Shown piece by piece: positions 61,244-64,000 of a stretch of DNA of 64,000 nt. This stretch comes from Candidatus Fluviicola riflensis. GTDB taxonomy: Bacteria > Bacteroidota > Bacteroidia > Flavobacteriales_D > Crocinitomicaceae. Numbering within the stretch: position 1 is the first letter of the stretch; the number at the start of each line of letters is the position of its first letter. The stretch covers positions 1 to 64,000 of the forward strand of contig CP022585.1 of the NCBI GenBank assembly GCA_002243285.1, in the 5' to 3' direction. The notes beneath the pieces were generated by a model. The model saw nothing but the letters and a program-made list of their open reading frames with translations, did no database searches and was not told the DNA's origin. Both the position numbers and the translations under genes were made by a program.

Positions 61244-62497
61244 ATGGAGCTTAAGAGAGTTGTTGTTACTGGGCTTGGTGCGTTAACACCTATTGGAAAC
61301 ACTGTTGCCGAATATTGGGAAAATCTTCTCAAAGGTACAAGCGGAGCCGCTCCCATCCAACAATTTGATGCTTCGAAGTTCAAAACACTATTTGCCTGTG
61401 AAGTCAAAAACTTTAATGTAGAAGATTTTCTCGATAGAAAAGAAGCAAGGAAATTAGATCAATTTTCACAATACGCCATGGTCTCTGCTACAGAGGCCAT
61501 GGTTGATTCTAAGCTGTTGGAATCAAATCCGAACCTGGATCGTATCGGTGTGATCTGGGGATCGGGAATCGGAGGTCTTAAAACGTTCCAGGATGAAGCA
61601 CAAAATTTCTTCGCCGGTGACGGAACTCCTAAATTCAACCCGTTCTTTATTCCGAAAATGATCGCTGACATTGCGGCAGGGCATATTTCCATCAAGTATG
61701 GTTTGCGCGGTCCGAATTATGTTACCGTATCTGCTTGTGCTTCTTCTACCAACGCAATCATCGATGCGTTTAACCTGATTCGTTTGGGTAAAGCCGATGC
61801 ATTTGTTACAGGTGGTTCCGAAGCAGCAGTAAATGAAATGGGAATGGGAGGTTTCAATGGTTTGAAAGCCCTTTCTACCCGCAATGATTCACCTGAAACG
61901 GCTTCTCGTCCGTTTGATCTGGATCGCGACGGTTTTGTACTTGGTGAAGGTGGTGGTGCGTTGATTCTTGAAGAATACGAACACGCTATCAAACGCGGTG
62001 CAAACATCTACGCAGAAGTTTTGGGTGGTGGAATGTCCGGTGATGCTTATCACATGACGGCCCCACATCCGGATGGAATCGGAGCGCGTAACGTAATGAT
62101 CGCAGCATTGGAAGACGCAAATCTTTCGCCGGATGCAGTTGATTACGTCAACGTTCACGGAACGTCCACACCTTTGGGTGATATCGCTGAAACGAAAGCA
62201 ATTTTGCAGGTTTTCGGTGAACACGCTTACAAACTCAACATCAGTTCAACCAAATCCATGACAGGCCACCTGTTGGGAGCAGCAGGCGCGATCGAAGCAA
62301 TTGCTTGTATTTTGGCAGTGAAAAATGATATTGTTCCTCCTACTATTAATCATTTCACAGACGATCCTGAAATCGACAACCGTTTGAATTTCACGTTCAA
62401 CACTCCGCAAAAACGCACTGTTGATGTTGCATTGTCAAATACCTTTGGTTTCGGTGGTCACAACACGTCTGTGATTGTTCGAAAATTCAAAGGCTAG
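61244..62497 (+). CDS. fabF: Beta-ketoacyl-ACP synthase II
   Basis: FabF elongates fatty acids by condensing malonyl-ACP with acyl-ACP; 417 residues. The Cys-His-His triad is complete: C165 in VSACASSTNAI, H305 in NVHGTSTPLGD and H342 in STKSMTGHLLGAAGAIEA. Cytoplasmic. Its stop codon directly touches the rnc start. Confidence 0.97.
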   Translation: MELKRVVVTGLGALTPIGNTVAEYWENLLKGTSGAAPIQQFDASKFKTLFACEVKNFNVEDFLDRKEARKLDQFSQYAMVSATEAMVDSKLLESNPNLDRIGVIWGSGIGGLKTFQDEAQNFFAGDGTPKFNPFFIPKMIADIAAGHISIKYGLRGPNYVTVSACASSTNAIIDAFNLIRLGKADAFVTGGSEAAVNEMGMGGFNGLKALSTRNDSPETASRPFDLDRDGFVLGEGGGALILEEYEHAIKRGANIYAEVLGGGMSGDAYHMTAPHPDGIGARNVMIAALEDANLSPDAVDYVNVHGTSTPLGDIAETKAILQVFGEHAYKLNISSTKSMTGHLLGAAGAIEAIACILAVKNDIVPPTINHFTDDPEIDNRLNFTFNTPQKRTVDVALSNTFGFGGHNTSVIVRKFKG

Positions 62498-63220
62498 TTG
62501 CGGCTTAGATTTCCATTTTTAGCAGGACGAAAGTCGCAGGAAGATCTTGATCTTATCCGCTTTTTTATTGAAAAATTTGGCTATCGTCCCAAAAATCTGG
62601 AACTGTTCTACGAAGCCATTACCCATCGTTCCATCGCGTTTGCTACTCCGAAAGAATTTTCCAACGAACGGCTCGAATTTTTAGGTGATGCCATTCTGGA
62701 CGCCATCATCGCCGAATTTTTATTTCAAAAATTCCCGGACCAGGACGAAGGTTATCTCACCAAAGTAAAATCAAAGGTTGTTTCCCGGAAAACACTCTCC
62801 GATTTAGGTGAAGAACTCGAATTGCGTAAAATTCTGCGATACAACAAAGGCCGGTCCATCAATCTTACTTCTCTCGAAGGAAATGCTTTTGAGGCAATCA
62901 TCGGGGCTATTTACCTCGACAGCTCGTTTGAAGCAGTCAAAAAAATACTGCACCACCATATTTTCCGCAAGTATGTGGATTTGAATAAAATCCTGATTGA
63001 GGAAATCGATTTTAAATCCAAGTTGTTTATCTGGAGCCAAAAACGCCGTCTCGAACTCGAATTTCAGGTGTTACTCGAAGAAAACACGCACGGAACCTGG
63101 AAATACGAAGTCATGGTTCAAGTCAACGGAACCAATTACGGAAAAGGAACCGGAGCTTCTAAAAAAATTGCAGAGCAAGCAGCCGCCCGCGAAACGCTCA
63201 TTTTGATGGGAGAACTTTAG
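62498..63220 (+). CDS. rnc: Ribonuclease III
   Basis: RNase III cuts double-stranded RNA (rRNA processing); 240 residues. The catalytic signature is NERLEFLGDAILD, with the second acidic site in LEGNAFEAIIGAIYLD; a C-terminal double-stranded RNA-binding domain ends GKGTGASKKIAEQAAARETL. The start must be TTG at 62498, immediately after the fabF TAG: no ATG occurs in frame before the catalytic region. Translation is probably coupled to fabF termination. Confidence 0.93.
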   Translation: MRLRFPFLAGRKSQEDLDLIRFFIEKFGYRPKNLELFYEAITHRSIAFATPKEFSNERLEFLGDAILDAIIAEFLFQKFPDQDEGYLTKVKSKVVSRKTLSDLGEELELRKILRYNKGRSINLTSLEGNAFEAIIGAIYLDSSFEAVKKILHHHIFRKYVDLNKILIEEIDFKSKLFIWSQKRRLELEFQVLLEENTHGTWKYEVMVQVNGTNYGKGTGASKKIAEQAAARETLILMGEL

Positions 63221-63321
63221 TAATGCTTAATGTTGAATTTTTAATTTTGAATGAAGTGCTGGGTAAGTTGAATTCTTGGGTAAATACCCTAATTCAAAAT
63301 TAAGCATTCAACATTCAAAAT
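63221..63321. repeat. Intergenic palindrome of TTGAATTTTGAATG words (family B, copy 2)
   Basis: The left part, AATGCTTAATGTTGAATTTT (63222-63241) then TTAATTTTGAATG, faces a right part AATTCAAAATTAAGCATTCA (63291-63310) then ACATTCAAAAT. The complementary words occur in a permuted order. The left 20 bases match 22701-22720 at 19 positions. It starts directly after the rnc stop codon. Confidence 0.8.
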
Positions 63322-63422
63322 CTGTTATTCACATTCCGGTGATCAAAAGATAATTCAAAAGCCCGTTTCAGCTGCCCGCTATCTGCCGTTTTATGGTTAA
63401 TTTAGTGGCTCATTCCAGGAGT

Positions 63423-63851
63423 ATGGGCAAACAGAAGCGACACTTACTTTCATTGGAAACTTCGGTTGATTTTGAATTGATTGGCATTTGTTCCCATCAC
63501 AGCGATTATCGTTTGACGTGGGGACTCAACCAGGAATTGAAACTTCAGTTGGCCAAAAGTGACGAACTGTTCGCGATTACCAATAAGAAGGGACAAATTG
63601 TCTCGGAGCACTCGTATTATTTTTGGTTTGATCCCGAAAATCAGATCGAGTTTTACCTGATCAAGAACAAAAGCGAGGGAAAGTTCCTGATTCCCGAACG
63701 TAATCAGATCGACTATTTTCTGTTTGTCCGTGATAATGTGACACTTGAAATGGAAGATATATTGGATAATATAAAGAAAATTAATAGCGTGATGGCCGCT
63801 TACCTGTTTGAGGCAGAAAGTTTGCCTTCGGCTGAACAAATTATATTTTAA
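63423..63851 (+). CDS. IPExxxVDY-family protein
   Basis: Protein of 142 residues from the ATG at 63423 ([19 protein letters not shown]). The in-frame ATG at 63393 lies before a likely -7 box variant and is less probable. The family name motif appears as [11 protein letters not shown], where the usual valine is isoleucine. Function is unknown; the gene is found between rnc and pyk in Flavobacteriales. Its stop codon overlaps the pyk start by one base. Confidence 0.85.
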   Translation: MGKQKRHLLSLETSVDFELIGICSHHSDYRLTWGLNQELKLQLAKSDELFAITNKKGQIVSEHSYYFWFDPENQIEFYLIKNKSEGKFLIPERNQIDYFLFVRDNVTLEMEDILDNIKKINSVMAAYLFEAESLPSAEQIIF

Positions 63852-64000
63852 TGAAAAAAACAAAAATTGTTGCCACGCTGGGGCCTGCTTCAACAAGTGA
63901 CAAAGAAGTATTGCGTCAGATGATGCTTGAAGGTGTGAACGTTTGCAGATTGAACTGTTCGCATGGTTCACACGCAGATCACAAGCGCAACATCGACATG
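63851..64000 (+). CDS. pyk: Pyruvate kinase (3' end beyond window)
   Basis: The first 50 codons read [20 protein letters not shown] and [20 protein letters not shown], the N-terminal barrel strand and substrate-site segment (usual form RLNFSHG) of pyruvate kinase, which makes ATP and pyruvate from phosphoenolpyruvate. A cysteine replaces the common phenylalanine in that motif (LNCSHG). The gene continues beyond base 64000. It overlaps the previous gene by one base. Confidence 0.95.
   Translation, partial: MKKTKIVATLGPASTSDKEVLRQMMLEGVNVCRLNCSHGSHADHKRNIDM

Overview
The window is chromosomal DNA from a member of the Bacteroidota, most likely order Flavobacteriales. The evidence is: four proteins with type IX secretion (T9SS) C-terminal domains, a PorP/SprF protein beside one of them, an IPExxxVDY protein between rnc and pyk, a LETM1-related/TerB protein, paired RemB-like outer-membrane proteins, and promoters of the Bacteroidota type (TTG, about 16-21 bases, then TAnnTTTG) without obvious Shine-Dalgarno sequences. 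A Fluviicola/Crocinitomicaceae-like genome is my best guess, but that is inference from gene content only. No rRNA, CRISPR array, prophage or intact insertion sequence was seen; one tRNA gene is present.

Layout. 0-8.3 kb: the end of comF, a small duplicated-domain lipoprotein, an FAD oxidoreductase, a bacilliredoxin, TatD, asparaginase, tRNA-Ser(GGA) with a strong inverted repeat behind it, an AHSA1-type protein, a B12-binding radical SAM protein and small unknowns. 8.3-11.2 kb: an accessory patch with a two-domain ice-binding-like adhesin, flanked by two copies of one terminator hairpin and by a fragment of the next gene. 11.2-15 kb: cysQ and two paralogous RemB-like outer-membrane proteins. 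15.3-20.7 kb: a respiratory assembly operon (cyoE, two subunit III-type proteins with large inserts, subunit IV, two SCO-type proteins, DUF420). 20.7-28.6 kb: a secreted CocE-type hydrolase, a membrane protein, purQ-purD, a CorC/HlyC-type protein and an AT-rich orphan. 28.7-34.9 kb: rimP-nusA-infB and a LETM1-related protein. 35-41.8 kb: a GH114-like lipoprotein, a DNA glycosylase and a short surface-polysaccharide set (glycosyltransferase, FkbM methyltransferase, flippase, galE). 42-46.6 kb: mreC-mreD-mrdA-rodA for cell shape. 48-52.2 kb: a giant CotH-type T9SS cargo with its PorP/SprF partner. 52.5-55.6 kb: an MbnP-MbnH-YHYH three-gene set that I link to copper. 55.7-58.5 kb: purH and mreB. 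58.8-64 kb: an outer-membrane protein, marC-purN, then acpP-fabF-rnc, an IPExxxVDY protein and the start of pyk.

Working together: purQ, purD, purH and purN are four purine-pathway genes scattered over the window; mreB lies 11 kb from the end of the mreC-rodA block it normally joins; the cyoE-DUF420 operon supplies haem and copper for a cytochrome oxidase whose catalytic subunits I and II are not here.

The least explained material is between genes. Several intergenic gaps are filled almost entirely by long imperfect palindromes built from short repeated words (AAGAC words; TTGAATTTTGAATG words; AATTGAAAATTGAAAA words), and two of them share a 20-base word at 19 of 20 positions although they lie 40 kb apart. 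They occur in convergent, co-directional and divergent gaps, so simple transcription termination does not explain all of them.
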